A stretch of 64,000 nt of DNA from Paragemmobacter straminiformis (GCF_014243445.1 NZ_JACLQD010000003.1:62001-126000), one strand, 5' to 3'; shown: positions 1 through 10,134, counted from the stretch's first letter. The notes: a model not told the origin generated them from the letters alone. Numbers and translations are program-made.

Positions 1-175
1 CGTCGCGGGTGCCGTAAGAGCCGTCGGCGTTCGGGCGCTGGCCGTCGGCAACGGCGCCGGGCGGCAGCGAGCCTGCGAGCATCGCTCCGAAGCCCTGGTC
101 ATGGCCCTTGGCAAAGGCCATCGGGGCGGTAAGCGCGGCGAGGGTCAGGGCAAGAGCCGTGGTTTTGACGAACAT
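1..175 (-). CDS. Small secreted protein, N-terminal part (runs off the left edge)
   Basis: The open frame starts with ATG at 175 on the minus strand and leaves the window without a stop, so only 58 residues are visible. They begin with a classical Sec signal peptide (MFVKTT, a hydrophobic Ala/Leu core, then AMAFA-type cleavage near residue 22), followed by a polar stretch with Gly, Pro and Asp. A purine-rich ribosome binding site (AGAGAGG) sits a few bases upstream of the ATG. The mature part is too short to place in a family; it is inferred to be periplasmic or extracellular. It is divergent from the TRAP operon and the 186 bases between them must hold both promoters. Confidence 0.6.
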   Translation of the reverse strand, partial: MFVKTTALALTLAALTAPMAFAKGHDQGFGAMLAGSLPPGAVADGQRPNADGSYGTRD

Positions 176-361
176 TCTGTAGCCTCTCTCTGTTGGTTGA
201 GTGGCCAAGCTACGGGCGCGGACGGGCAGAAGTTTCGGCGCGGCCCGTCTATTTTGCCTGACGCGGCGTCAGGCGCGGCGCGGGGGCGGGGAACTCGCGC
301 CAAAGTTGACGGGTCGCGGGGCGGGGGCCTAGGCTTGGCGGGTCAACAGCGGGGGAACGGG

Positions 362-946
362 ATGCGGGCATTGCTGGCACTGGCTGCGGGAATCGACAGG
401 ATCAACGAAAGGGTCGGGCGCGCGACGGCATGGCTTATTCTGGTCGCGGTGCTGGTGAGCGCCGCGAATGCGGTGGTGCGCAAGGTGTTTTCGGTATCGT
501 CCAACGCCTGGCTGGAGATGCAGTGGTATCTGTTCGGCGCGGCCTTTCTGCTGGCGGCGGCCTATACGCTGAAACAGAACGAGCATATCCGCATCGACAT
601 CGTCTACGGGCTGTTCTCGCGCAGGGTGCAGCACTGGATCGACCTGTTCGGGCATGTGGTGTTCCTGATGCCCTTTGTGCTGCTGATGGTGTGGTATCTG
701 GTGCCCTATGTCGCGCAGTCGTTCCGCAATGGCGAGGTGTCGACCAATTCGGGCGGTCTGGTGATCTGGCCTGCCAAGGGGTTGCTGCTGGCGGGGTTCG
801 TGTTGCTGGCGGCGCAGGGGATTTCCGAGATCATCAAGAAGATCGGCGTGATGCGGGGGCTGATACCGGACCCCACACCCTTTGTTTCGGCGCATGAGGC
901 GGCCGAGAAGGAAGGGGCAGCACTGGCGCAGGAGATCGGCAAATGA
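362..946 (+). CDS. TRAP transporter small permease (DctQ-type, 194 aa)
   Basis: This is the four-helix membrane subunit that pairs with the large TRAP permease. Hydrophobic helices lie near residues 21-40, 54-70, 96-117 and 138-156, the usual DctQ topology and length. The frame stays open further upstream, but the hydrophobic protein starts at ATG 362 after a GGGGGA-like ribosome binding site, and the upstream part reads like non-coding low-complexity sequence. Its stop overlaps the start of the large permease gene by 4 bases (ATGA), so the two are translationally coupled. With the TakP-like binding protein downstream, the substrate is inferred to be pyruvate or other 2-oxoacids, or related organic acids. 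Confidence 0.88.
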   Translation: MRALLALAAGIDRINERVGRATAWLILVAVLVSAANAVVRKVFSVSSNAWLEMQWYLFGAAFLLAAAYTLKQNEHIRIDIVYGLFSRRVQHWIDLFGHVVFLMPFVLLMVWYLVPYVAQSFRNGEVSTNSGGLVIWPAKGLLLAGFVLLAAQGISEIIKKIGVMRGLIPDPTPFVSAHEAAEKEGAALAQEIGK

Positions 947-2637
947 TGCTTGAATTCATTGCGCTGAATATGGCGCCGATCATGTTCGCCAGCCTCGTGA
1001 TCTTTCTGCTTCTGGGCTATCCGGTCGCCTTTGCGCTGGCGGCCAACGGGCTGATGTTCTTTTTCATCGGCGTCGAACTTGCGCCCCTGTCGGGGGGGTC
1101 GATCTCGTTGGACTGGCCGTTGCTGAACACCTTGCCCAACCGGTTCTGGGGGGTGATGTCGAACGAGACGTTGCTGGCGATACCCTTCTTTACCTTTATG
1201 GGGATCGTGCTGGAGCGGTCGGGGATGGCCGAGGATCTGCTGGATACCATCGGGCAGTTGTTCGGGCCGATCCGCGGGGGGCTGGCCTATGCGGTGATCT
1301 TTGTGGGTGCGTTGCTGGCGGCAACGACGGGGGTGGTGGCGGCAAGTGTCATCGCGATGGGGTTGATAAGCCTGCCGATCATGCTGCGCTACGGCTATGA
1401 CCGGCGCATCGCATCGGGCGTGATCGCGGCAAGCGGGACGCTGGCGCAGATCATCCCGCCGAGCCTTGTGCTGATCGTTCTGGCGGACCAGTTGGGGCGG
1501 TCGGTCGGGGATATGTACACGGCGGCGATGATACCGGGTTTGGTGCTGACAGGGCTTTATTGCCTGTATGTCTTTGCCATGTCGATGCTGCGGCCCGCAT
1601 CGATGCCCGCGCTGCCGCCGGAAGCGCGCACGCTGGGAAGCGGCGTCACCTCGCTTTTCGTGGCCCTTCTGGCTTGCGTCCTGATCGGCTATGGCGCGCA
1701 TCGCTGGCTTTATGCGACCCACGGGGCGAATGCCGATGTGCTGGGGGCCACGGTGGGGGTGATTGCGATCTATGCCGTGGCCGTGGCCGACAAGGGCCTG
1801 AAGCTGGGGTTGATGTCGCGGTTGGCGCAACAGGTCATCATCGTGCTGATCCCGCCCTTGGCGCTGATCTTCCTTGTGCTTGGCACGATCTTTCTGGGCA
1901 TCGCCACGCCGACCGAAGGCGGGGCGATGGGGGCTGTGGGGGCGATGCTTCTGGCGGCGGGGAAGCGGCGGCTGAGCTATGGGGTGGTCAGTCAGGCGCT
2001 GACGTCGACGGTGCGGCTTTCGGCCTTTGTCATGTTCATCCTGCTGGGCGCGCGGGTGTTTTCGCTGACCTTTTACGGGGTGAACGGCCATGTCTGGGTA
2101 GAGCATCTGCTGACCGGCCTGCCGGGGGGAGAGACAGGGTTCCTGATCGCGGTGTCGGTGCTGATCTTCCTTTTGGCCTTCTTCCTCGACTTCTTCGAGC
2201 TGGCGTTCATCATCGTGCCGCTGCTGGTGCCTGCGGCCAACGCGCTGGGAATCGATCTGGTGTGGCTGGGGATCATTCTGGGCGTGAACATGCAGACGAG
2301 TTTCATGCACCCGCCCTTTGGCTTTGCGCTGTTCTATCTGCGGTCGGTTGCACCCAAGGCGGCCTATGTGGACAAGGTGACGGGGGTGCGGACGGACGGG
2401 GTGACGACAGGGCAGATCTATCGGGGTGCGGTGCCCTTCGTCGTGATCCAGGTGGTGATGGTGGGGGTGGTGATCGCGTTCCCGCAGATGGTGATGCATT
2501 ACAAGGGCGCGGCGGTGGACCCTGCGACGATCGAGATGAAGATGCCCGAGTTGCAGCCGCTGGGCGGGTTGGGCGGCGGGTTGGGGACGAACAATGCGCT
2601 CGGCGGCGGGTTGGGGGCGCCGAAGATCACGCCGTGA
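943..2637 (+). CDS. TRAP transporter large permease (DctM-type, 564 aa)
   Basis: This is the large multi-helix subunit of a tripartite Na+-dependent uptake system in the inner membrane. At 564 residues it is much longer than ordinary DctM proteins (about 430). The extra length comes from a hydrophobic insertion around residues 215-290, as in the mannitol/chloroaromatic subgroup of TRAP permeases, and from a Gly/Leu-rich tail after residue 537 that repeats GGLGGGLG-like units. The start overlaps the small permease stop by 4 bases. The binding protein is encoded convergently just downstream rather than in the same operon. Family assignment is firm; the substrate is inferred from the TakP neighbour. 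Confidence 0.88.
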   Translation: MMLEFIALNMAPIMFASLVIFLLLGYPVAFALAANGLMFFFIGVELAPLSGGSISLDWPLLNTLPNRFWGVMSNETLLAIPFFTFMGIVLERSGMAEDLLDTIGQLFGPIRGGLAYAVIFVGALLAATTGVVAASVIAMGLISLPIMLRYGYDRRIASGVIAASGTLAQIIPPSLVLIVLADQLGRSVGDMYTAAMIPGLVLTGLYCLYVFAMSMLRPASMPALPPEARTLGSGVTSLFVALLACVLIGYGAHRWLYATHGANADVLGATVGVIAIYAVAVADKGLKLGLMSRLAQQVIIVLIPPLALIFLVLGTIFLGIATPTEGGAMGAVGAMLLAAGKRRLSYGVVSQALTSTVRLSAFVMFILLGARVFSLTFYGVNGHVWVEHLLTGLPGGETGFLIAVSVLIFLLAFFLDFFELAFIIVPLLVPAANALGIDLVWLGIILGVNMQTSFMHPPFGFALFYLRSVAPKAAYVDKVTGVRTDGVTTGQIYRGAVPFVVIQVVMVGVVIAFPQMVMHYKGAAVDPATIEMKMPELQPLGGLGGGLGTNNALGGGLGAPKITP

Positions 2638-2646
2638 GGGCGGCGG

Positions 2647-2669
2647 GGGTGCGCAGCGAGTGCGCACCC
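2647..2669. repeat. Dispersed palindromic element, copy 1 (GGGTGCGCA-N5-TGCGCACCC)
   Basis: A perfect 9-bp inverted repeat with a 5-base loop (GCGAG), followed by CTACCC. It lies just after the large permease stop codon. A second copy with the same arms and the same CCTAC flank lies at 26022-26042 after trxA. The shared arms, loop length and flank suggest a genome-wide intergenic repeat rather than chance hairpins. Confidence 0.6.
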
Positions 2670-2699
2670 TACCCATGAACCAACGCAACGGTCGGGTTT

Positions 2700-2753
2700 G
2701 ACCGTGGCCCAAAGCCACGGTCCGCGCGCAGCCCGCCCCCTCGGGCTGCGCGC
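2700..2753. terminator. Two consecutive stem-loops in the convergent TRAP intergenic region
   Basis: The first stem is GACCGTGGC (2700-2708) pairing with GCCACGGTC (2714-2722). The second has 12-bp arms at 2724-2735 and 2742-2753 with a CCCCCT loop. Neither has a T-tract, so they may act as mRNA 3'-end stabilisers or as Rho-assisted terminators between the permease gene and takP, which end facing each other. Confidence 0.45.
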
Positions 2754-2844
2754 CAAGGCGCACAACCCGGCGGTCAGCGCGCGAACCTAACGGCGGCGCA
2801 ACGAAACGCTCCACCGGAGCCTTTCGATGCGCCTTTTGCCTGGA

Positions 2845-4044
<1,200 letters not shown>

Positions 4045-5505
4045 TCAGCCGCCACGGCGGACGATGGCTTCGACGTCGATCACTTCGGGTTCGGGCGCGG
4101 CGGGCGCCGGTTCGACCACGGGCTTCGGGGGCGAGACCATCAGCGGCAGGCTTTCGGCCCCTGTCGCGCTTGGCCCGGTCTTTTCGGGCGGTTCGCGCCA
4201 CGAGAGCGTGTCGAAGCCGCCGCAATTGTCGCAGATCGGATCCCAGCTTGCGTGGACGGCCTGACACTTGTCGCAGCACCATTGCGGGCCGCGCGGGGCG
4301 GTCATCGCCTTGGCCATCCAGCCGCGCACCACGGCATCGTCGCTGCCCGACCCGCGTTCGATGGCGGCCATGATGGCAAGGGCGCGGCGGGTCGGATGGG
4401 TTTCGACAATGCTGCCCAAGGCGCGGCGGGCTTCGGGGTAATCTTCGGCCGCGATGTTGAGTTCGGCCATGAGAAGGCGCGTCTCTTCATGGTCAGGATG
4501 GTTGGCGACAAGGGTCTTGAACCGCTTGAGCCGCGCCTGGGGCGTTTCGGCGGGTTCGATATCGGCGAAGGCGGCGGCAAGGTCGGGGTGGGGTTTTGCG
4601 TCCCACGCCTTTTTCAGCACACGGGTGGCGGTTTTCCTGTCGCCCTTGTCGATCAGGGCGCGGGCGGCCATCGAGGCGGCGGGGATCAGGTCGGGTGATT
4701 GCTTGTTCGCCTCGATCGCGGCTTCGCGGGCTTCGGCGCTGGCGCCTTCGTCAAGCACGCCCTGGGCCTGTTGCAGGGCAAGCACGGCATCGCGGCGACG
4801 GTAGACATCTTTCGGCAGCGCGCCCGCCTTGAGCTTGGCGCCAAGGGTGGCGCGCGCGCCCTTCCAGTCGCGGCTTTCGGCCTGAAGCTTCAAAAGGATA
4901 TCGTGGGTTTCAAGGTGCTTGGGTTTCAGCTCATGCGCCTTTTGCGCCAGTTTCAGGGCGGTTTCGGTATCGCCCTCGGCCAGCTTCTGGTTCAGGAGGC
5001 CACGGATGGCGACAAAGCGCGTCGTGTCCGAGGACAGCAGTTCCTTATACGCCTCGGTCGCGCGGCGGGTGTCTCCGGCGGCTTCGGCAGCCTGTGCCAC
5101 GAGCAGGGTCGTCAGGTGCGGTTCGGCCAGATACTTCTCGGCCTTGATGGCACGGTTGAGGGCAAGGCGGCCTTCGCCTGCGGCAAGGGCCAACATGCCT
5201 TCGGTCAGGGCCTGAAACCCCTTGCGTTCGCGGTTGCGGTCGAAATAGCGCGAGATCGCGGTTTCATCCCCGTTGAGAAAGCGCAGGATGGCGACGAGAA
5301 GGCCCGCCAGTTTCATCACGAGCCAGAGGGCCGCGAACATGGCGGCCAGAAGGATCAGCGCCTGTAGCGGGCCAAGGGTGAATTCGTAGCCCGCCGCCTG
5401 AATATGCAGACCGCCACCCGTATCGAGCAGCACCCCCGCGCCAAGGGTGAGGGCGGCGACGATGAGAATGAAGAGCAGGACCTTGGCGAGCGTCCAGAGC
5501 ATCAT
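4045..5505 (-). CDS. HemY N-terminal-domain TPR membrane protein (486 aa)
   Basis: Inner-membrane protein of the HemY (heme-cluster TPR) family. Two hydrophobic segments (residues about 5-27 and 43-75) precede a long helical tetratricopeptide-like region facing the cytoplasm. Near the C-terminus is a clear metal-binding ribbon with two CxxC pairs, C411-DK-C414 and C425-DN-C428, followed by GGFDTLSW and a Pro-rich tail. It is the last gene of the hemD - Mic60-like - hemY set and overlaps the upstream stop by 4 bases. The exact role in bacterial heme synthesis or envelope organisation is not settled; it is not the protoporphyrinogen oxidase also called HemY. Confidence 0.85.
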   Translation of the reverse strand: MMLWTLAKVLLFILIVAALTLGAGVLLDTGGGLHIQAAGYEFTLGPLQALILLAAMFAALWLVMKLAGLLVAILRFLNGDETAISRYFDRNRERKGFQALTEGMLALAAGEGRLALNRAIKAEKYLAEPHLTTLLVAQAAEAAGDTRRATEAYKELLSSDTTRFVAIRGLLNQKLAEGDTETALKLAQKAHELKPKHLETHDILLKLQAESRDWKGARATLGAKLKAGALPKDVYRRRDAVLALQQAQGVLDEGASAEAREAAIEANKQSPDLIPAASMAARALIDKGDRKTATRVLKKAWDAKPHPDLAAAFADIEPAETPQARLKRFKTLVANHPDHEETRLLMAELNIAAEDYPEARRALGSIVETHPTRRALAIMAAIERGSGSDDAVVRGWMAKAMTAPRGPQWCCDKCQAVHASWDPICDNCGGFDTLSWREPPEKTGPSATGAESLPLMVSPPKPVVEPAPAAPEPEVIDVEAIVRRGG

Positions 5506-6584
5506 GCGCCTTTCTTGAGCGAAGCCAGCGCCGCTTCGGCATCGAGCCGGAGTTGGGCCTGGGCGATCCAGTCGGCAAGCGCGGGCTTGGCGGCTTCGGG
5601 CAGGGCGGCGAGTTCGGTCAGGGCCGTGGCGACATCGCCTGCGGAAAGGGCGGCTTCGGCGCGGGACAGGACGGCATCGGGGTCATCCCCTTCGCGCGGG
5701 GAGAGCGAGCGCAGGCCCGTCTGGCTGCGCAGGAAGGACGAGACGCGGTCTGTCCAGCTTTCGCCCATGTTGGCACGCAACGCGGCGGCAAGCGCATCAC
5801 GCGCGGCGGCAGGGAACGCATCGCGCAGGGCGGCGACAGAAGGCAGGCCCGTGGCGGCATGGTCGGCCAAGGCGGGGGGCAGGTCGGGAAGGTCTGCCAA
5901 GGTGGCGGCAAAGGGCGCGCCCGAATCCATCGCGGCGGCGACCCTGTCGAGTGCGGCATCGCGGCGGGTCGCTTGCGCGGCGGCTTCGGCCTGCGCGGCA
6001 AGGGCGTTTGCCTTTTCCTCGGCCTGTTTCAGGCGGGCTTCGGCGGCTTCGACGGCGGCGGTGATGTCGGCGGGAACGGCGGCACCGTTGGAAAGGGTGG
6101 CGACTTGCTCCTGAAGGGCGGTCACCTGCGCGGCAAGGGCGGGGTCGGCGGCGCCTGCGGGGCGGGATTCGACGGCGGCCACGCGATCGGAGAGTTGCGT
6201 CAGGGCCGATTCGAGCGCGGCGAGGCGGTCGGCCAAACCGGCATCGGGGGCGGGAAGGGCCGCGATCTGGTCTTTCAGGGCCTGAAGCTCGGCGCTGCTG
6301 TCGGCCTGCGGGGGGGTGATGGCAAGAAGTCCGGGCTGAAGGCGGGCAAGGGCAAACCCTGCGCCCGCCGCAACCGCACCGCCCAGAACGAGCGCGAGGA
6401 AGGTCGCAGGGGCCGCGTTGCGCGGTGTCGCAGCCTTGGGCGCGGGTGCTTGCACTGGGGTGGCGGCAGGTTCGGCGGTGATTTCCGGCGCGGGCGCGGG
6501 GTGGGGCGTGTCGGGATCGGTGGCTTCGACGGTTGCCATAAGGTCGGCATCGGGTTGGGGGGTTTCGCTTTTGCCGCGTGCCAT
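5502..6584 (-). CDS. Mitofilin/Mic60-like inner-membrane protein (360 aa)
   Basis: The architecture matches alphaproteobacterial Mic60: a Pro/Ala-rich cytoplasmic N-terminus, one transmembrane helix (about 61-80), an Ala/Glu-rich coiled coil (about 95-220) and a C-terminal mitofilin-like helical domain. The gene sits between hemD and hemY, the conserved position of bacterial mic60 homologues. In the family, Mic60 bends membranes and contributes to intracytoplasmic membrane formation (established for some alphaproteobacteria); that role here is inference. The ATG at 6584 has AAAGGAA seven bases upstream and is preferred to a start 45 bases earlier. The sequence is low in complexity, so homology rests on layout and context. 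Confidence 0.78.
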   Translation of the reverse strand: MARGKSETPQPDADLMATVEATDPDTPHPAPAPEITAEPAATPVQAPAPKAATPRNAAPATFLALVLGGAVAAGAGFALARLQPGLLAITPPQADSSAELQALKDQIAALPAPDAGLADRLAALESALTQLSDRVAAVESRPAGAADPALAAQVTALQEQVATLSNGAAVPADITAAVEAAEARLKQAEEKANALAAQAEAAAQATRRDAALDRVAAAMDSGAPFAATLADLPDLPPALADHAATGLPSVAALRDAFPAAARDALAAALRANMGESWTDRVSSFLRSQTGLRSLSPREGDDPDAVLSRAEAALSAGDVATALTELAALPEAAKPALADWIAQAQLRLDAEAALASLKKGA

Positions 6585-6653
6585 TGCCGTTCCTTTCGCC
6601 TCCCCGTCAGGCGGGGCTGTTGCGGCCACCCTAAACCCTTGCGGGCAAAGGGT

Positions 6654-7370
6654 TCAAGCGGCGGGGCCGTTCACAAAGATTGACACGGCGGTTAGCAGCG
6701 CGTCGGCGTCGGGTGCATCTGCCGTGGCAAGGCGGGCAGGGTGGAGCCGGGCAGCGGCTGACGCCACGGCGGGAGAGAGGGCCGCAACCAGAAGCGGGGC
6801 GCGGAACGGGCCGAGGCTGGCCAAGATTTCGGCGGTGCGCGGAGAGAAAAGCGGCAGCAGAACAGGCGTTTCGCCGTTCAGAAGCGCGGCGGCTTCGGGG
6901 CTGAGCGGTTGCGGGCGCTGGTCGTAGGTGACGGCTTGGCGCGTGGGAATGCCCGCAGCCGTCAGGATGGCTGCGATATCGCCCCGCGTGTCGGCGCCGC
7001 GCAGGTGAAGAAGGGGGCCGCTTTCCCCCGACCCGCGGATCAGGGCGATCAGGGCCGCGGCATCGCCCTTGGCCGATACGGCGGCAAAGCCGGCAGCGGC
7101 GGCGGCGGCGGCGGTTCGGTCACCCACGCAATAGGCCCGGCGCGGAAGGCCGGGAAAGCGGGCCGAGGTGACAGCGGTTTCCGAGGTGAAAACCAGCGCC
7201 GAGAAGGCAAGCGCCGGGATCTCGGGCACAAGGTAGGCGGGTGCGATAACGGGCGAGGTGGTGACCGCGATGCGGTTACCGAAGCGGTCGGCCAGTTGCG
7301 CGGCGAAACGGTCGCCCTGTGCTTGCGGGCGGGTCAGAAGCACGGAGAGGGGGCGGGATTGCGGGGTCAT
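6654..7370 (-). CDS. hemD: Uroporphyrinogen-III synthase HemD (238 aa)
   Basis: Catalyses cyclisation and D-ring inversion of hydroxymethylbilane to uroporphyrinogen III, a branch point for heme, siroheme, cobalamin and bacteriochlorophyll. The protein starts LLTRPQAQ, the usual opening of the family, and contains the FTSETAV and FSPRTAE segments typical of the two alpha/beta domains. Length is normal for HemD. Sequence conservation in this family is low, so the call also leans on the hemD - Mic60 - hemY gene order. It is divergent from tsaD, with about 40 bases between the genes, so their promoters overlap. hemC, often adjacent, is not present. Confidence 0.88.
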   Translation of the reverse strand: MTPQSRPLSVLLTRPQAQGDRFAAQLADRFGNRIAVTTSPVIAPAYLVPEIPALAFSALVFTSETAVTSARFPGLPRRAYCVGDRTAAAAAAAGFAAVSAKGDAAALIALIRGSGESGPLLHLRGADTRGDIAAILTAAGIPTRQAVTYDQRPQPLSPEAAALLNGETPVLLPLFSPRTAEILASLGPFRAPLLVAALSPAVASAAARLHPARLATADAPDADALLTAVSIFVNGPAA

Positions 7371-7412
7371 GCTTGCGGTGTTACCCCGATGGAAACCCTG
7401 CGGGCAATGGAT

Positions 7413-8504
7413 ATGGCACGGCTGACCTTTCTTGGCATCGAATCGAGCTGCGACGATTCCGCGGCTGCGGTGGTGCGGCTGGGCGAGGGGGGGGCAGAAA
7501 TCCTGTCATCCATCGTCGAGGGGCAGGTGGCGCTGCATGCCGATTTCGGCGGTGTGGTGCCGGAGATCGCGGCGCGGGCGCATGCCGAGCGGCTGGATGG
7601 CTGCGTGGAGCGGGCCTTGGCCGAAGCGGGGCTGACGCTGGCCGAGGTGGACGGCATCGCGGTCACAAGCGGGCCGGGGCTGATTGGCGGGGTGCTGTCG
7701 GGCGTGATGCTGGCAAAGGGGCTGGCGGCAGGATCGGGCAAGCCGCTGGTCGGGGTGAACCATCTGGCAGGGCATGCGCTGACGCCACGGCTGACGGACG
7801 GGTTGGCGTTTCCCTATCTTATGCTGCTGGTGTCGGGCGGGCATTGCCAGTTTCTGATCGCGCATGATGTGGACAGGTTCGAGCGGCTGGGCGGCACGAT
7901 CGACGATGCGCCGGGCGAGGCGTTCGACAAGACGGCGAAGCTGCTGGGGCTGGCGCAACCCGGTGGTCCGGTGGTGGAGCGCGAGGCGGCACTTGGAGAT
8001 GCGGGGCGGTTCCGCTTTCCGCGCCCGCTTCTGGACCGCGAAGGCTGCGATATGAGCTTTTCGGGCCTGAAAACCGCGCTGCTGCGGGCGCGGGATGCGC
8101 TGGTGGCGGAAAAGGGCGGGATCACCGTGCAGGACCGCCGCGACCTGTGCGCGGGGTTTCAGGCGGCGGTGGCGGCGGTGCTGGCCGAAAAGACGCGGCG
8201 GGCTTTGGCGGTCTATCTCGACCATTCTCCGGCAGAACCCGCTTTGGCCGTGGCGGGGGGTGTGGCCGCGAACGGGGCCATTCGGGCAGGGTTAGAGACT
8301 GTTTGCGCGGCTGCGGGGGTGCGGTTTCTGGCGCCGCCCCTGCGGCTTTGCACCGACAATGCGGCGATGATCGCCTGGGCCGGGATCGAGCGGTATCGGG
8401 CGGGGATCGGGGACGAGGGCGATCTGGTCGCCCGTCCGCGTTGGCCGCTGGATGCTTTGGCCGCGCCCATGATCGGGTCAGGCAAAAAGGGGGCCAAGGC
8501 GTGA
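7413..8504 (+). CDS. tsaD: tRNA N6-threonylcarbamoyladenosine transferase TsaD (363 aa)
   Basis: Transfers threonylcarbamoyl from TC-AMP to A37 of ANN-decoding tRNAs, in complex with TsaB and TsaE. The N-terminus [16 protein letters not shown] and the metal-binding HxxxH motif (NHLAGHAL) are diagnostic for the ASKHA-fold Kae1/TsaD family, and the length is standard. Three in-frame ATGs (7389, 7407, 7413) precede the conserved core and none has a strong ribosome binding site; 7413 gives the family-typical N-terminus but 7389 is possible. The stop overlaps the GTG of gpsA. The partner tsaE is about 9 kb downstream on the same strand. Confidence 0.95.
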   Translation: MARLTFLGIESSCDDSAAAVVRLGEGGAEILSSIVEGQVALHADFGGVVPEIAARAHAERLDGCVERALAEAGLTLAEVDGIAVTSGPGLIGGVLSGVMLAKGLAAGSGKPLVGVNHLAGHALTPRLTDGLAFPYLMLLVSGGHCQFLIAHDVDRFERLGGTIDDAPGEAFDKTAKLLGLAQPGGPVVEREAALGDAGRFRFPRPLLDREGCDMSFSGLKTALLRARDALVAEKGGITVQDRRDLCAGFQAAVAAVLAEKTRRALAVYLDHSPAEPALAVAGGVAANGAIRAGLETVCAAAGVRFLAPPLRLCTDNAAMIAWAGIERYRAGIGDEGDLVARPRWPLDALAAPMIGSGKKGAKA

Positions 8505-9445
8505 TCGGGGTCGTCGGAGCGGGCGCTTTCGGCACGGCTTTGGCGGTTGCGCTGGCGCGGGACGGGCGCGCGGTGCGGCTGTGGGGGCGGGACGTCACGG
8601 CGCTGGCGGCGCGGCGGGAGTCGGCGCGTCTGGCGGGGGTGAGGCTGCCCGAAAACGTCACTATCACCGCTGAAATCGCAGATTTGCGCGGGGCCGAGGC
8701 GGTGCTTCTGTCGCTGCCGATGCAAGCCTTGGGCGGGTTTCTGGCCCATGCCGGATTGCAGGCGGAAAGGCTGGTGGCCTGTTGCAAGGGGGTGGACCTG
8801 CGCACCCTGACGGGGCCTGCGGCGGTGATCGCGGCGGCCTGCCCCGATGCAACGGTGGCGCTGCTGACGGGGCCGAGTTTTGCTGCCGATATCGCGCGGG
8901 GGCTGCCCACGGCCCTGACGCTGGCCTGTGCCGACGAGGCCGAGGGCGAGCGGTTGCAGCATCTGCTGGCGACGCCCGTGTTGCGGCTTTACCGGACGGC
9001 CGATGTGGCGGGGGCCGAGCTGGGCGGGGCGTTGAAGAACGTAGTCGCCATCGCGGCGGGCGTGGTGATCGGCGCGGGGCTGGGAGATTCGGCGCGGGCG
9101 GCGCTTATGACGCGCGGCTATGCCGAGATGGTGCGGCTTGCCCTGTCGCTTGGCGCGCGGGCCGAGACGCTGGCTGGGTTGTCGGGGTTTGGTGACCTTG
9201 TGCTGACCTGCACTTCGGAGCAGTCGCGCAACTTTCGCTTTGGCCGTGCGCTGGGCGCGGGGGCCGGGTTCGACCCGACCGTGACGGTCGAGGGGGCGGC
9301 CACGGCGCGGGCGGTGGCGCGGCTGGCGGCGGAGCGGGGGATGGATATGCCCGTGACGGCGATGGTGGCCGCGCTGGTCGATGGCGGGATTGACCTTTCG
9401 GCGGCAATCCAGTCCCTTTTGAGCCGACCTTTGAAAGCGGAGTGA
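8501..9445 (+). CDS. gpsA: Glycerol-3-phosphate dehydrogenase [NAD(P)+] GpsA (314 aa)
   Basis: Reduces dihydroxyacetone phosphate to sn-glycerol 3-phosphate, the backbone for phospholipids. The N-terminal Rossmann motif [13 protein letters not shown], the GPSFAADIA segment, the catalytic-lysine region [12 protein letters not shown] and the [10 protein letters not shown] segment are all present. The GTG at 8501 overlaps the TsaD stop (GTGA), indicating translational coupling; a longer in-frame reading inside tsaD is rejected because the Rossmann motif must sit at the N-terminus. The tsaD-gpsA-YciI order is frequent in alphaproteobacteria. Confidence 0.96.
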   Translation: MIGVVGAGAFGTALAVALARDGRAVRLWGRDVTALAARRESARLAGVRLPENVTITAEIADLRGAEAVLLSLPMQALGGFLAHAGLQAERLVACCKGVDLRTLTGPAAVIAAACPDATVALLTGPSFAADIARGLPTALTLACADEAEGERLQHLLATPVLRLYRTADVAGAELGGALKNVVAIAAGVVIGAGLGDSARAALMTRGYAEMVRLALSLGARAETLAGLSGFGDLVLTCTSEQSRNFRFGRALGAGAGFDPTVTVEGAATARAVARLAAERGMDMPVTAMVAALVDGGIDLSAAIQSLLSRPLKAE

Positions 9446-9448
9446 ACC

Positions 9449-9718
9449 ATGCGCGTGGCGCTGATCTGTATCGACAAGCCTGACCACCTGCATGTGCGGC
9501 AGGAAAACCGCGCGGCGCATCTGGCCTATATCGAGGCGACCGGAGTGGTCGAGATGGCGGGGCCGTTTCTGGACGGTGACAGCATGTGCGGATCGCTTGT
9601 GGTGCTTGAGGTCGAGAACCTCGACGCCGCGAAGGCCTGGGCGGCGGAGGATCCCTATGCCAAGGCGGGGCTTTTCGCCTCGGTCGATATCCGTGCGTGG
9701 AAGAAGGTGATCGGCTGA
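9449..9718 (+). CDS. YciI-family protein (89 aa)
   Basis: A small ferredoxin-like fold protein of the YciI family. The His-Leu-Ala-Tyr segment near residues 24-27 and the GPFLDGDSMCGSLVV and DPYAKAGLF motifs match the family, whose conserved His and Asp suggest a small hydrolase or isomerase active site; the reaction is not known. It starts 3 bases after gpsA and its stop overlaps the next start (TGATG), so it belongs to the tsaD-gpsA transcript. Confidence 0.9.
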   Translation: MRVALICIDKPDHLHVRQENRAAHLAYIEATGVVEMAGPFLDGDSMCGSLVVLEVENLDAAKAWAAEDPYAKAGLFASVDIRAWKKVIG

Positions 9719-10131
9719 TGGCCTTTTGGCTGCTGAAATCCGAGCCCGATGTTTTCGGCTGGCCGCATCTGGTGGCCAAAGGAGAGGCGGGCGAGGAATG
9801 GAGCGGCGTGCGGAACTATCAGGCGCGCAACAATATGCGGGCGATGCAGGTCGGGGAGCTAGCGTTCTTTTACCATTCCAACATCGGCAAAGAGATTGTC
9901 GGGGTGATGGAGGTGATCCGCACATCTGCCCCCGACAGCACGACGGACGATCCGCGTTGGGATTGCGTGATGCTGCGGGCCAAGCAGGCCTTCAAGCGCG
10001 GTGTCGGGCTGGACGAGATCAAGGCCACGCCGGGGCTGGAAGGGATGGTTCTGGTGAAGAACTCGCGCCTTTCGGTGCAGCCTGTGACGGCGGATGAATG
10101 GGCGCTGATTTGCCGGATGGGCGGGCTGTAA
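9718..10131 (+). CDS. EVE domain-containing protein (137 aa)
   Basis: A one-domain EVE (PUA-like) protein. The N-terminus AFWLLKSEPDVFGW and the segments WSGVRNYQARNNMR and LAFFYHSN are characteristic. EVE domains bind modified bases (5-methylcytosine derivatives or modified RNA) in an aromatic cage; the ligand in these free-standing bacterial proteins is not firmly known. The ATG overlaps the YciI stop by one base. It closes the tsaD-gpsA operon and is followed by a stem-loop. Confidence 0.92.
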   Translation: MAFWLLKSEPDVFGWPHLVAKGEAGEEWSGVRNYQARNNMRAMQVGELAFFYHSNIGKEIVGVMEVIRTSAPDSTTDDPRWDCVMLRAKQAFKRGVGLDEIKATPGLEGMVLVKNSRLSVQPVTADEWALICRMGGL

Positions 10132-10134
10132 AAC

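Noticed and set aside
706-2814. A 702-codon open frame on the minus strand opposite the TRAP permeases
   Set aside because: Rich in Arg, His, Pro and Gln with no domain; it is an antisense shadow of a high-GC gene with strong third-position bias.
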